Part shown: positions 9,634 through 18,970 of the stretch, piece after piece
Numbering within the stretch: position 1 is the first letter of the stretch
How the letters are laid out: each line of letters opens with the position of its first letter
Source: BQJU01 sp964015035
GTDB taxonomy: Bacteria > Bacteroidota > Bacteroidia > Chitinophagales > Saprospiraceae
Reading direction: 5' to 3'
NCBI GenBank assembly: GCA_964015035.1
Contig: CAXHCA010000015.1
Coordinates: forward strand, 5,938-69,937
DNA length: 64,000 bases
Position numbers and translations under genes: made by a program
Notes under the pieces: model-generated
The model's input: only the letters and a program-made list of their open reading frames with translations
Databases searched by the model: none
Told to the model about the DNA's origin: nothing

Positions 9634-10650
9634 CTACTCCATTTCCCGTATCCATGCTTTGATCAGGTCTAGTCCTTCCTGATGCACCATTTGTCGGCCC
9701 AATTCCGGCATCATTTCCCCCGGATTGGTCGACTCCATGCGGTAGACCAGAATTGACGCATTGGGTGAGCCCGGCACGATGCCATACATCCTGCCGCCCG
9801 CTCCTTTACCTGCTGCAATGGGCGCCTTATTAACCCCCCACTGTGCCGGATCATCGGTATAAATATCTAAATACATGCCAGAGGTGTTGGCCGGGCCTTC
9901 CGGATTATGGCAATGTCCACAATTACTATCGAGGTAGGCTCTGGCCCTATCTGCTAATGTACCACTTTTTTCGTCATTCCAATCGGCTAATTGAGGAATT
10001 AATTGCTTTTCCGGTTTATCAATTAATATACCCATTGCTGCCCAGGAACTCAATTGGCCTGAATGATTCAGTTGGCGTGCAGAGAGACCAATGGGAACCA
10101 AGTCCTTACCTTGAGCATGACAGCTTTTACATTGCACCATATTGGGTACCTGATAATTTAAGCTTTGTTTTTTACCCTGAGTATTTTTCCATTTGATTTG
10201 CCGATTGCCTCCCGCTACCTCCAAATAAGCTTCTGTTTGTTCCTCATTCCAAATATAAGGCAAAGCGGTCCAGCCTTCTTTTCCTTTTTTCAAAACACGA
10301 GTTTCCAAAATAAACCGCCCTTTGTCAGGCTTTGATTCCTCTTTGAAGTAATAGAAGGTCTTGATCAACTCCGTGCCTTCCGGCAAATCCAAAATGCCTC
10401 TTCCCTTGTAAACAATAGTGGTTCCTTCGGGAAGGCGAATCATTCGGGATTTTTGCGCATAATCAGAAAAAAGCGGCGCATTAACGTCGTAGGGAATTAC
10501 GCCGGAGGCTGGAATCAAATCAGCTATATCCCCCTGAAAGAACCCATATTCAGAAAGGGTCATTGGATAGGGCGCATCTTGCTGCTCCAAAGCACTTGCC
10601 CACAGACCGATGCTCATCAATAATGTCAGTATTCTTACGATCATTTTCAT
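9634..10650 (-). CDS. SO_2930-type diheme cytochrome c
   Basis: A secreted c-type cytochrome of 338 residues. It has a signal peptide with a probable cleavage after ASA (about residue 20). Two CxxCH haem-binding sites, CKSCH (174-178) and CGHCH (244-248), show two covalently bound haems. The central region with PLFSDYAQKSRMI matches what I recall of the TIGR03806 / SO2930 family; this was not searched. It starts at an ATG, and its 5' end lies one base from the stop of the upstream beta-helix gene, so the two form one transcription unit. This pairing is typical of the family. No partner oxidoreductase is adjacent, so the electron donor and acceptor are unknown. Confidence 0.85.
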   Translation of the reverse strand: MKMIVRILTLLMSIGLWASALEQQDAPYPMTLSEYGFFQGDIADLIPASGVIPYDVNAPLFSDYAQKSRMIRLPEGTTIVYKGRGILDLPEGTELIKTFYYFKEESKPDKGRFILETRVLKKGKEGWTALPYIWNEEQTEAYLEVAGGNRQIKWKNTQGKKQSLNYQVPNMVQCKSCHAQGKDLVPIGLSARQLNHSGQLSSWAAMGILIDKPEKQLIPQLADWNDEKSGTLADRARAYLDSNCGHCHNPEGPANTSGMYLDIYTDDPAQWGVNKAPIAAGKGAGGRMYGIVPGSPNASILVYRMESTNPGEMMPELGRQMVHQEGLDLIKAWIREME

Positions 10651-10651
10651 C

Positions 10652-11869
10652 CTAATTATTTAACAATTTTGCCGGTTCCAAAGCCGCTTGTTTACAGTCA
10701 AATCCATCTTTGTCCGTCGTGTAACTTTTCAGGCCTTCGTTGGCATTTAGGTTTAGAAAGGTCTCATTGGTGTTATTGCTGATACAAATTTGGTGTTCTG
10801 GCTTTAAGTGACCATCAGCATTCAAAAATTCCTTTTCTACTATGCCATCATACATGATATTGGGCACTTTTCTTCCAAATTTCAGAAACAGCCACACCCC
10901 CATTTTGTGCTTCCAAGTCGGTTTCATTTTTCCATTATTGCCCTTTTCAAAGAGATTGTCATGAATGGAAATCCGAGCAGGATAAGGATAATAGGCTTCA
11001 TCCTCAATGGGTTTTTCCGTAAAGTAATAACTGACAATACCCGTACCAACGGTCTTATTATCAATGATTTGGTTTTCAAAAATTTCTATATCACTCGCAG
11101 CTAGAATTAGTATACCGGTACCCGGCGCCACTTGTCCTACGGTATTTCCCTTCGGTGCAAAATTCTTGTAATTATTGGCCTTTACCAAATTATTAAAAAC
11201 CCGTACATTTCCTCCTTTCTTTTTAATCAATCCCGGCAGGTCAAAAACCAAAATCCCCCCAGTATTTCCCTCTGCAACATTATTATAAACATCCGCCATG
11301 GTCGAGTTTTCGATTTCTATACCTGCCACATTGCGATAAGCGCGTGAATTACGCACGATAATTTGATGGGATTGGCCTACATAAATCCCCGCATCAGAAG
11401 CCCCAATAGCTTCACAAGAGTCAATCAATACATTTTCACATTGCACCGGATACAACCCATAAGCTCCATTATTTTTACTCGCTTTACCCGTCCATTCCGT
11501 GCGCACATTCCGAAAGGTAATGCCCTTGGTTCCTTGTACTTTAATGCAATCCCCTTTTGTATCTTGAATGGTAAAACCCTCCAATACGATATTTTCGCAG
11601 TTGGTGATCTTAAGCCCTTCGGCCCCAGTTTCTTGCTTGGCAAATGAAAGTATGGTTTTTTCTCGGCCGGCCCCCTTGATCGTTACCCCTTTTTTAGCAT
11701 CCATCAACAGGCTTCCCGGCAAAGTATATTCACCAGGGGGGATAGAAATTACGGCCCCTTCTTCCGCCAAAATGAATTCCGTTTGGATGCGCTTCTGAAA
11801 GTCAACTTGTGCCTGGCTGGTTTTGATGTACCCAACAGTGAGCAAAATCATCAAGAATAATAATCTCAT
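10652..11869 (-). CDS. Parallel beta-helix repeat protein (TIGR03805-like)
   Basis: A secreted right-handed parallel beta-helix protein of 405 residues. After a signal peptide ending near SQAQ it has many short repeats of the form IxxNxxxxNxxGI, for example GIEIENSTMADVYNNVAEGN and GILILAASDIEIFENQIIDN, as in NosD, pectate-lyase-like and Mannuronan-epimerase-like proteins. The longest frame starts at a TTG (11896); the ATG at 11869 gives a clean leader MRLLFLMILLTVG, so I use it. The gene precedes the diheme cytochrome with a one-base gap. Its ligand is unknown: beta-helices of this kind bind or cut polysaccharides, but I see no clear catalytic set. Confidence 0.83.
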   Translation of the reverse strand: MRLLFLMILLTVGYIKTSQAQVDFQKRIQTEFILAEEGAVISIPPGEYTLPGSLLMDAKKGVTIKGAGREKTILSFAKQETGAEGLKITNCENIVLEGFTIQDTKGDCIKVQGTKGITFRNVRTEWTGKASKNNGAYGLYPVQCENVLIDSCEAIGASDAGIYVGQSHQIIVRNSRAYRNVAGIEIENSTMADVYNNVAEGNTGGILVFDLPGLIKKKGGNVRVFNNLVKANNYKNFAPKGNTVGQVAPGTGILILAASDIEIFENQIIDNKTVGTGIVSYYFTEKPIEDEAYYPYPARISIHDNLFEKGNNGKMKPTWKHKMGVWLFLKFGRKVPNIMYDGIVEKEFLNADGHLKPEHQICISNNTNETFLNLNANEGLKSYTTDKDGFDCKQAALEPAKLLNN

Positions 11870-12015
11870 AAAGTTTAAATTTAATGAAAAGTTCAAAATA
11901 GGAACTTTGACTTATTTAATATTTCGATTTTTTGAAAAAAATTCATTTTTTATTTTTTATTTTTAATCTTTAACCCCAGAATATCAGCTTTTGCAGCACC
12001 TAATAAGAATATATT

Positions 12016-13800
12016 TTGGAACCAACAGACATTAATAATCCAGAGTATTTCCACAAGGTAGTGGATTGCCAGTATGCTTGTCCTGCGCATACCCCTGTCC
12101 CTGAATACATTCGGTTAATCGCGGCCGAACGATATACGGAAGCCTACATGATCAACTGGGAGTCAAATGTTTTTCCCGGTATTTTGGGGCGTACCTGCGA
12201 CCGTCCCTGTGAACCTGCCTGCCGCAGGGGAAGGGTGGAAGAAGAACCTGTTGCCATTTGTCGACTCAAACGTGTCGCGGCTGACAATAAAGGTGAAGTA
12301 AAAAATTTAATGCCCAAACCTCCTGAAGAAAAAAATGGCAAAAAAATAGCATTAATTGGTGGTGGACCTGCTTCTTTAACCGTAGCACGTGATTTGGCGC
12401 CACTGGGTTACGAAATTCACCTTTATGATGAATGGAATAAAGGTGGTGGCATGATGCGAACGCAAATCCCCTCTTTTCGCCTTCCGGAATCCGTACTTGA
12501 CGAAGAGGTCAACTACATTCTCGACATGGGCATCCACACTCATTTCAATCACTTTGTATCTAGCATGCAATCGATTTTAGAACAAGACTATGATGCGGTG
12601 TTTGTGGGAACCGGTGCACCCAAAGGTCGAGATTTGCATATTCCCGGCCGGAAAGAAGCAGATAAAAACATCCACATCGGCATTGAATTTCTAGCCTCAG
12701 TAGCCTTTGAACATATTGATAAAATTGGCAAAAAAGTCATTATTCTTGGAGGAGGAAATACGGCAATGGATTGCTGCCGGACTTCGCGCAGATTAGGCGG
12801 TGAAGCGGTAAAAGTGGTGGTGCGTAGTCCTTTTGAGACCATGAAGGCTTCTCCTTGGGAAATCGAAGATGCCATCGCCGAAGACATTCCGATTCTCAAC
12901 AACATGCCTCCCAAAGAATTTGTGGTAGAAAATGGGAGATTGAAGGGCGTGATCTTCCAAAAAGTAAGGGCAGAATACGACGAAAATGGCAAGCGTAGCT
13001 TGATCCCCACCGGGGAGCCTGATGAGTTTATAGAAGCAGATGACGTCATTATTGCTATTGGCCAAGACAACTCTTTTCCGTGGATTGAGAGGGACTTAGG
13101 GATTGAGTTTGGCAAGTGGGATTTACCAGTACTCAATAAAACTACTTTCCAGTCTACCCTGCCCAAGGTATTTTTTGGCGGTGATGCGGCCTTTGGGCCG
13201 GAAAACATCATTACCGCAGCTGCCCATGGACACCAGGCCGCAATTTCGATTCATCAGTTTTGCCAAGGAGAGGATGTTTTTGACCGCCCCCCTCCTATGA
13301 CCAATCTGGTACGACAAAAAATGGGCATCCATGAGTGGATTTATGACAGTCCGGTAGTGGTTGACGAACGTTATGCTGTACCACATGAAAGCAAAATGCT
13401 TACACTCAAAAACCGCAAGGTGGAAGTAGAATTGGGATTTGATGCCCTTACCGGATTTAAAGAGGCCCAACGCTGTCTCAATTGTGATATACAAACCGTC
13501 TTTGATACCAGCAGTTGCATCGAATGTGACGCCTGCGTGGATATTTGTCCTACCTCTTGCATCACCTTTACAAAAAATGGAGATGAAGAAGACCTTCGCA
13601 CCAGACTAAATGCTCCGGCAAACAACTTAAGCCAGGACCTCTATGTCTCCGAAATCTTACCCACCCAAAGAGTTATGATCAAGGATGAAGACGTATGCCT
13701 TCACTGTGGCTTGTGCGCCGAAAGGTGCCCTACTGCCGCCTGGGATATGCAGAAATACCTTTACAACGTTACTAAAGCGGGACAATTATGCACCAAATAA
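12016..13800 (+). CDS. GltD-like FAD/NAD(P) oxidoreductase with two [4Fe-4S] clusters
   Basis: A 594-residue flavoprotein related to the glutamate synthase small subunit and NfnB. The N-terminus has the Cys-rich Fe-S region (CQYACPAHTPVPEYIRLI and GRTCDRPCEPACRRG). Two Rossmann folds follow: the FAD site IALIGGGPAS near residue 110 and the NAD(P)H site VIILGGGNTAMD near 240. The C-terminus has a two-cluster ferredoxin domain (Cys501, 504, 507, 511 and Cys561, 564, 567, 571). The start is a TTG: no ATG precedes the conserved N-terminal cysteines, and an in-frame stop lies four codons upstream. It overlaps the KOR alpha gene by 13 bp, so it probably passes electrons between the 2-oxoacid oxidoreductase and NAD(P). 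That role is inferred. Confidence 0.88.
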   Translation: MEPTDINNPEYFHKVVDCQYACPAHTPVPEYIRLIAAERYTEAYMINWESNVFPGILGRTCDRPCEPACRRGRVEEEPVAICRLKRVAADNKGEVKNLMPKPPEEKNGKKIALIGGGPASLTVARDLAPLGYEIHLYDEWNKGGGMMRTQIPSFRLPESVLDEEVNYILDMGIHTHFNHFVSSMQSILEQDYDAVFVGTGAPKGRDLHIPGRKEADKNIHIGIEFLASVAFEHIDKIGKKVIILGGGNTAMDCCRTSRRLGGEAVKVVVRSPFETMKASPWEIEDAIAEDIPILNNMPPKEFVVENGRLKGVIFQKVRAEYDENGKRSLIPTGEPDEFIEADDVIIAIGQDNSFPWIERDLGIEFGKWDLPVLNKTTFQSTLPKVFFGGDAAFGPENIITAAAHGHQAAISIHQFCQGEDVFDRPPPMTNLVRQKMGIHEWIYDSPVVVDERYAVPHESKMLTLKNRKVEVELGFDALTGFKEAQRCLNCDIQTVFDTSSCIECDACVDICPTSCITFTKNGDEEDLRTRLNAPANNLSQDLYVSEILPTQRVMIKDEDVCLHCGLCAERCPTAAWDMQKYLYNVTKAGQLCTK

Positions 13801-15617
13801 GTACAGTCAATGACATGGTTATTCGCTTTGCCAATGTCAACGGTACTGGATCGGCCAGTGCCAATAATATGTTTTCTAAAGCCATCTTTCGGATGGGTAT
13901 TCCTGTTTCTCCCAAGAATATCTTTCCCTCCAATATCCAGGGATTACCCACCTGGTACGAAGTTCGGGTCAATGAGGATGGCTATCTGGGGCGAAGGGAA
14001 GGAATCGATCTCTTAGTTGGGGTCAACGCCCAAACCCTGGCCAAGGATATTCAATCCGTAAAATCGGGGGGCTATTTTGTCTATGATAGCACTAAAAAGC
14101 TGCATGCCGAATTCATTCGGGGAGACATCAACTACATCGGCATTCCAATGATGGAACTCAGCATGAACCATTTTGAGCATCCGCGCCAGCAACAGTTGTT
14201 TAAAAACGTCATCTATGTCGGTGCTCTAGCCGCCTTAATCAATATTGAGCTGGATGTCTTAAAACAGATCATTCAAGAGCAATTTGCCCGTAAGGAAAAA
14301 CTGATCCCTTCCAACTTCAAAGCCCTAGAATTGGGATATCAATACGTAGTTGACCACCACCACCCGCTGGATATCAGATTGGAGCGCCGGGAAAAAGTGG
14401 GCGATCAGATCATGATTGAAGGCAATACGGCTACTGCTCTAGGCGCTATTTACGGAGGCGCCACCGTAGCGGCCTGGTACCCAATTACCCCCTCTACTTC
14501 TGTTGTCAAGGCTTTTGAGACCTACGCCAAAAAATTAAGAATCGACCCCGAAACAGGGAAGAAAAAATATGCCATTTTACAGGCTGAAGACGAATTGGCC
14601 GCTATGGGAATGGTGATCGGCGCCACGTGGAATGGAGCAAGGGCCTTCACGGCTACCAGTGGCCCTGGTGTATCACTGATGAGTGAGTTTATCGGATTGG
14701 CTTATTTTGCAGAAATTCCGGTAGTCTTGATCAATGTACAGCGGGGCGGCCCCTCCACCGGCATGCCCACGAGGACCCAACAGGCAGATATTCTATCATC
14801 TGCCTACGCTTCCCACGGCGATACCAAACATGTTTTGTTGTTCCCCAGCACCCCAGCAGAATGCTTTGAAATGACAGCCGGGGCTTTGGATCTAGCCGAC
14901 CGGCTACAAACCCCCATCATTGTCATGTCGGATCTCGATCTGGGCATGAACAGCCACCTATCTCCTCCCCTGGTCTGGGATGACAACCGAAAATATGACC
15001 GAGGTAAAGTATTAAACGCCGAACAACTAGAGCAAATTGAGCAATACGGCCGCTATCTTGATGTCGATAATGATGGCATCTGCTATCGGACCATTCCTGG
15101 AACGCATCCAACGAAAGGTTCCTTCTTCACCAGAGGTACCTCCCGGGATGAATATGCCCGCTATAGTGAAGATGGGGCGGTCTATGTCAGGGTTGTCGAC
15201 CGGATTCTTAAAAAGTGGGAAACAGCAAAAGACCTAGTTCCTGCCCCTGAATTTTATCAGGATGGAAACCGCCACAGCAAAGGAGTGCTCTTTTTTGGCA
15301 CCACCACCTATGCGGCATTAGAAGCTATTGATCTGTTAAAAAAAGAAGGCATCTTACTTGATGCTATACGTATTAAGGCATTGCCTTTTAATCAAGGCGT
15401 TGCTGAGTTTGTGGCGACACACGACGAAGTATTTGTCATTGAACAAAATCGCGATGGTCAATTCAGGTCATTATTGATAAATGAACTTGAAGTTGCCCCA
15501 CAAAAGCTGCTTCCAATTCTCAACTATGATGGCATGCCCATCACTGCCGATACCATTGTGCAGCACATCAAACAATCGCTTGCCGTTTCTACCAACCACA
15601 AAAGCAAGGTATTATGA
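13788..15617 (+). CDS. korA: 2-oxoacid:ferredoxin oxidoreductase, fused gamma-alpha subunit
   Basis: This 609-residue subunit fuses the gamma domain (about 1-190, with the family stretch FANVNGTGSASANN and FPSNIQGLPTWYE) to the alpha pyrimidine-binding domain (from about residue 210, with GATVAAWYPITPSTS and the conserved QAEDELAAMGMVIGA). With the beta subunit it oxidatively decarboxylates a 2-oxoacid to its acyl-CoA and reduces ferredoxin. The two-subunit, gamma-alpha plus beta form is typical of 2-oxoglutarate enzymes working in the TCA cycle, but substrate cannot be fixed from sequence alone. It overlaps the flavoprotein gene upstream and overlaps korB by ATGA, so translation of all three is coupled. 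Confidence 0.9.
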   Translation: MHQISTVNDMVIRFANVNGTGSASANNMFSKAIFRMGIPVSPKNIFPSNIQGLPTWYEVRVNEDGYLGRREGIDLLVGVNAQTLAKDIQSVKSGGYFVYDSTKKLHAEFIRGDINYIGIPMMELSMNHFEHPRQQQLFKNVIYVGALAALINIELDVLKQIIQEQFARKEKLIPSNFKALELGYQYVVDHHHPLDIRLERREKVGDQIMIEGNTATALGAIYGGATVAAWYPITPSTSVVKAFETYAKKLRIDPETGKKKYAILQAEDELAAMGMVIGATWNGARAFTATSGPGVSLMSEFIGLAYFAEIPVVLINVQRGGPSTGMPTRTQQADILSSAYASHGDTKHVLLFPSTPAECFEMTAGALDLADRLQTPIIVMSDLDLGMNSHLSPPLVWDDNRKYDRGKVLNAEQLEQIEQYGRYLDVDNDGICYRTIPGTHPTKGSFFTRGTSRDEYARYSEDGAVYVRVVDRILKKWETAKDLVPAPEFYQDGNRHSKGVLFFGTTTYAALEAIDLLKKEGILLDAIRIKALPFNQGVAEFVATHDEVFVIEQNRDGQFRSLLINELEVAPQKLLPILNYDGMPITADTIVQHIKQSLAVSTNHKSKVL

Positions 15618-16666
15618 CCTATATAAAGCCAAAATTCAGACACCCGGAACTACCCAAAAACAAGATTGGCTTTGCAAAAGTCGATTATGAAGGAGCGATT
15701 TCTACCCTGTGTGCCGGATGCGGCCACGACTCTATCAGCGGGGCCATCGTACAAGCCTGTTATGAATTGTCTATCGAGCCACATAAAATCGCGAAGGTTT
15801 CGGGCATTGGCTGTTCATCAAAGACACCAACCTATTTCCTGGGTAATTCTCACGGATTTAACTCGGTACATGGACGAATGCCTTCGGTGACAACCGGTGC
15901 CAATATGGCCAATAAGGACTTGATCTACCTTGGGGTTTCAGGTGATGGAGATACAGCCTCTATTGGCATGGGGCAATTTGTTCATGTCATTCGCCGCAAC
16001 CTCAATATGGTTTACATTGTGATGAACAATGGCTGCTATGGGCTCACGAAAGGCCAGGATTCAGCCACAGCCGATAGAGGGTCAATTAGCAAAGCCGGGT
16101 CCATAAATCCTTTCGAAGCGATCGACTTGGTGGGTTTATCGCTTGAACTGGGGGCCTCCTTTGTTGCACGTAGTTTTTCCGGCGACAAAACTCAATTGGT
16201 CCCATTGATCAAGGCTGCCATTTCTCACCCTGGTTTTGCCATTTTGGATGTTTTATCGCCTTGTGTAACCTTTAACAACAACAAAGGCTCTACCAAATCA
16301 TACGATTTTGTTCGGGACCACATGGAAGCCACAGCAACCATTGACCTAGTTCCGGAAGAAGAAGAAATCACTGTATCCTATCCAGCAGGAAGTGCGACCA
16401 GTGTTCGTTTGCACGATGGATCTACGATCCAATTGCAGAAATTGGCCCCTGATTGGAACCCAACCGATCGACAATCAGCTTTTAATAGCCTGCAGGCAGC
16501 AAAAGCGGAAGGGGACATTTTGACCGGCCTATTGTACATCAATCCGGAGAGCCAAGACATGCATGGGATGATCGACACCGTGTCCACACCACTTAATCGA
16601 TTGGAAGAAAAAGATTTATGCCCAGGGCAAGGCGCCTTGGAAAAAATCAATGCTGGGTTCCGATAA
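15614..16666 (+). CDS. korB: 2-oxoacid:ferredoxin oxidoreductase, beta (TPP-binding) subunit
   Basis: This 350-residue subunit binds thiamine diphosphate and the proximal Fe-S cluster. LCAGCGHD near the N-terminus and GIGCSS supply cluster cysteines. The TPP motif GDGDTASIGMGQFVH is followed by NNGCYGLTKGQ. Length and motifs match the beta subunit of 2-oxoglutarate:ferredoxin oxidoreductase. The ATG overlaps the stop of korA by four bases. Downstream lies only a 63-bp gap before the convergent patatin gene, with no clear hairpin. Oxygen-tolerant enzymes of this type serve aerobic TCA cycles in several lineages; that use here is inferred. Confidence 0.92.
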   Translation: MTYIKPKFRHPELPKNKIGFAKVDYEGAISTLCAGCGHDSISGAIVQACYELSIEPHKIAKVSGIGCSSKTPTYFLGNSHGFNSVHGRMPSVTTGANMANKDLIYLGVSGDGDTASIGMGQFVHVIRRNLNMVYIVMNNGCYGLTKGQDSATADRGSISKAGSINPFEAIDLVGLSLELGASFVARSFSGDKTQLVPLIKAAISHPGFAILDVLSPCVTFNNNKGSTKSYDFVRDHMEATATIDLVPEEEEITVSYPAGSATSVRLHDGSTIQLQKLAPDWNPTDRQSAFNSLQAAKAEGDILTGLLYINPESQDMHGMIDTVSTPLNRLEEKDLCPGQGALEKINAGFR

Positions 16667-16729
16667 TTGGAATAATGTGCACCGAGATCGTTGAGTCCGA
16701 TTTCTAAAATACATGAATAGCTTTGTGGT

Positions 16730-18943
16730 TTAAAACCAGTATCCCAGGTTAAACCACAAAGTACTCTCCTCGTTTGATTGTCCGTAAGTAATTTCAATGG
16801 GACCTAATGGTGTTTTCACCCCATATCCAAACCCCAGGCTGTAAAAGCTTCGCTCTCTGTACTTAAAGGGGTTTACGATCGTATTAACGTAAGCAAACTG
16901 TGTGCTCACGGTAACGTACTGGTTTTTAAAAAGTCGATATTGCCCATAGAGTTGTCCACCCAACAAATCTTTTCCAATCACCTTGGCAAACGGTAACCCA
17001 ATGAAAGGTTTAAAATTGTTAATCAGGTTTTGGTTATTGCTCCCCAAGGCATAATAAAACGGTTGAGAAGGCGGACCGAAGGTCAATCCCGCATTAGCAT
17101 GTACTCCTAAGCTTAACTTTCTATTCAACCGGAAAATCTTCAGATAGTCAAAATCAAAATTAAATCCCCAGCCTTCATTTCGATCCTGATTAGAGCGTGA
17201 CAAAGGTGAAATGACTCGGGCTTTGATGATGATTTCTGCCCCCCGCCTTGGAAAGGAAACATCATTTCTGGTATCGTATTTGAAAAATGCGGACCCATTA
17301 AAATACACCCCTCGATTGGTGGCGTAAAAGGAGGTTTGAGAAGAAGACAAAATTTGATCATTGGAAGATCGAAAATATTTGAGTTCTGCGGCCAAACCCA
17401 AGGAAGCAAAATTATCGCTAAATAAGCGCACATAAGCCTCATTGGAAAAATCAAGATAATTGAGCTGTATCTCTTCTAAAGACAGAGAATCATTGATGGG
17501 AACAGCTTCTGCCAACTCAAAGGGGATGTCGTTAAAGCGTAGGTATGAATTAAATCCAAAATCCGGACCGCGAGCACTTTTGAGCAAATAATTGAAATCA
17601 TAACGAAATTTATCACCAATGATCAGATCAATGGAGCCCACTGTATTGCGAATGCCAAGATTGAGAAAAGTCAAATTTAACAACAGACTACTTTTGAAAA
17701 CGGGATCATAATGTAGGCCCACCCTCAACTGACGATCATAGCCCGGTTTTATTTCTGGCAGTAGGGTCAATGCATAACTATTTTCCGGAACGGTATCAAG
17801 CTGGTAATAAATAAAGTTGAAATACCCGGTTCCATATAATTGTTTCAAGCCTGTATAAAAGTCATTGTTGGAAATCTTTCCAGGAAGCTTCACCGGAAAA
17901 TTGGACAAAAGATAAGATTTGGAAAACACCGGGTTAAAGGCCAATACTAACGAATCCACAGAAAGGGTATCTTTCGCTGGAGGCAAGGGGTTTCTCGGTA
18001 TTGTTGGTAATTCTTGTTGGCGTTTGGCAATAGCCACCAAATCATCAAATACGGCCCGGGCAGCATCTTCGCCAATTTGAATGAGGGAATCCACTGCTTC
18101 AAAACTAGTCAGGCCATAATTTTCAAACTGGGGATGCAGGTAAATATCACAATATTTCACCTGTTCTTTAGAACGCTCTACCATTTGAAAAGAGCCAATT
18201 TGCACCAAAAGATTACCAATAGACCCCAATTCATCCTCATGATAAAGCCCGTCCTCCACACTCACGCCAATGATAATATCTACCCCACGTCGCTTCATTT
18301 CTCTGGCGGGAAAATTGTTAACAATGCCACCATCACTGATTAGACGGCCATCAATTCTCACCGGAGACAACAAGCCCGGCAATGCCCCGCTAGCCCGCAT
18401 CGCCAAAGGCAACAGGCCGGAATCCATGATTACCTCTTCTCCGTTTGAAACATTCGTCCCTGTGCAAAAGTAAGGAATGGGTAATTTGCTGAAATCCCGA
18501 ATATGGTTTACACGACTGGTCCAGCGGCTAAAGAGCTCAAATACTTTTTGTCCTCGGGAATAGGCGGCTGGGAGGGTAACCTTAAAGTCCTGCAAAGAAA
18601 GTGAGAGGGCATACTTTTCACCGTATTCCTTTTCAAAGAAAGACTTATCACGACGGGGCTGTAGTTCTTGAATGGTAGCAGTGATATCTGTGGCGTGCAG
18701 CAAGCTATCCATTTCTTCGGGGGTCCAACCGGCAGCATATATCCCTCCAACAATAGCGCCCATACTGGCTCCACCAATATAATCTATTCTGATTCCGGCT
18801 TCTTCCAAGACCTTTAAAACACCAACATGGGCATAGCCTTTCGCTCCACCGCCACTGAGTACGACGCCAACTTTAAGCGGTTGTTGCGCTAAAAGTACGC
18901 CTGCGTTGAGGAGCATGATTACAAAGATTCTCAAAATGGTCAT
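16730..18943 (-). CDS. Patatin-like phospholipase fused to an Omp85/BamA-type barrel
   Basis: A 737-residue outer-membrane protein. A signal peptide ends near LLAQ, and a patatin domain covers about residues 22-320. The oxyanion loop is GGGAKG (31-36), the nucleophile elbow GASMG (58-62, Ser60), and the dyad Asp is in DGG (204-206), so the lipase looks active. About residues 330-400 look like one POTRA domain. The rest is a 16-strand-type barrel with aromatic-rich strands, ending in the outer-membrane signature NLGYWF. The layout resembles PlpD-type (type Vd) autotransporters, although the barrel is closer to BamA surface-antigen proteins. It follows glk by 27 bp on the same strand and is probably co-transcribed. 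Confidence 0.92.
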   Translation of the reverse strand: MTILRIFVIMLLNAGVLLAQQPLKVGVVLSGGGAKGYAHVGVLKVLEEAGIRIDYIGGASMGAIVGGIYAAGWTPEEMDSLLHATDITATIQELQPRRDKSFFEKEYGEKYALSLSLQDFKVTLPAAYSRGQKVFELFSRWTSRVNHIRDFSKLPIPYFCTGTNVSNGEEVIMDSGLLPLAMRASGALPGLLSPVRIDGRLISDGGIVNNFPAREMKRRGVDIIIGVSVEDGLYHEDELGSIGNLLVQIGSFQMVERSKEQVKYCDIYLHPQFENYGLTSFEAVDSLIQIGEDAARAVFDDLVAIAKRQQELPTIPRNPLPPAKDTLSVDSLVLAFNPVFSKSYLLSNFPVKLPGKISNNDFYTGLKQLYGTGYFNFIYYQLDTVPENSYALTLLPEIKPGYDRQLRVGLHYDPVFKSSLLLNLTFLNLGIRNTVGSIDLIIGDKFRYDFNYLLKSARGPDFGFNSYLRFNDIPFELAEAVPINDSLSLEEIQLNYLDFSNEAYVRLFSDNFASLGLAAELKYFRSSNDQILSSSQTSFYATNRGVYFNGSAFFKYDTRNDVSFPRRGAEIIIKARVISPLSRSNQDRNEGWGFNFDFDYLKIFRLNRKLSLGVHANAGLTFGPPSQPFYYALGSNNQNLINNFKPFIGLPFAKVIGKDLLGGQLYGQYRLFKNQYVTVSTQFAYVNTIVNPFKYRERSFYSLGFGYGVKTPLGPIEITYGQSNEESTLWFNLGYWF

Positions 18944-18970
18944 CGGGCCAATTATTTTAATTACTATCTT

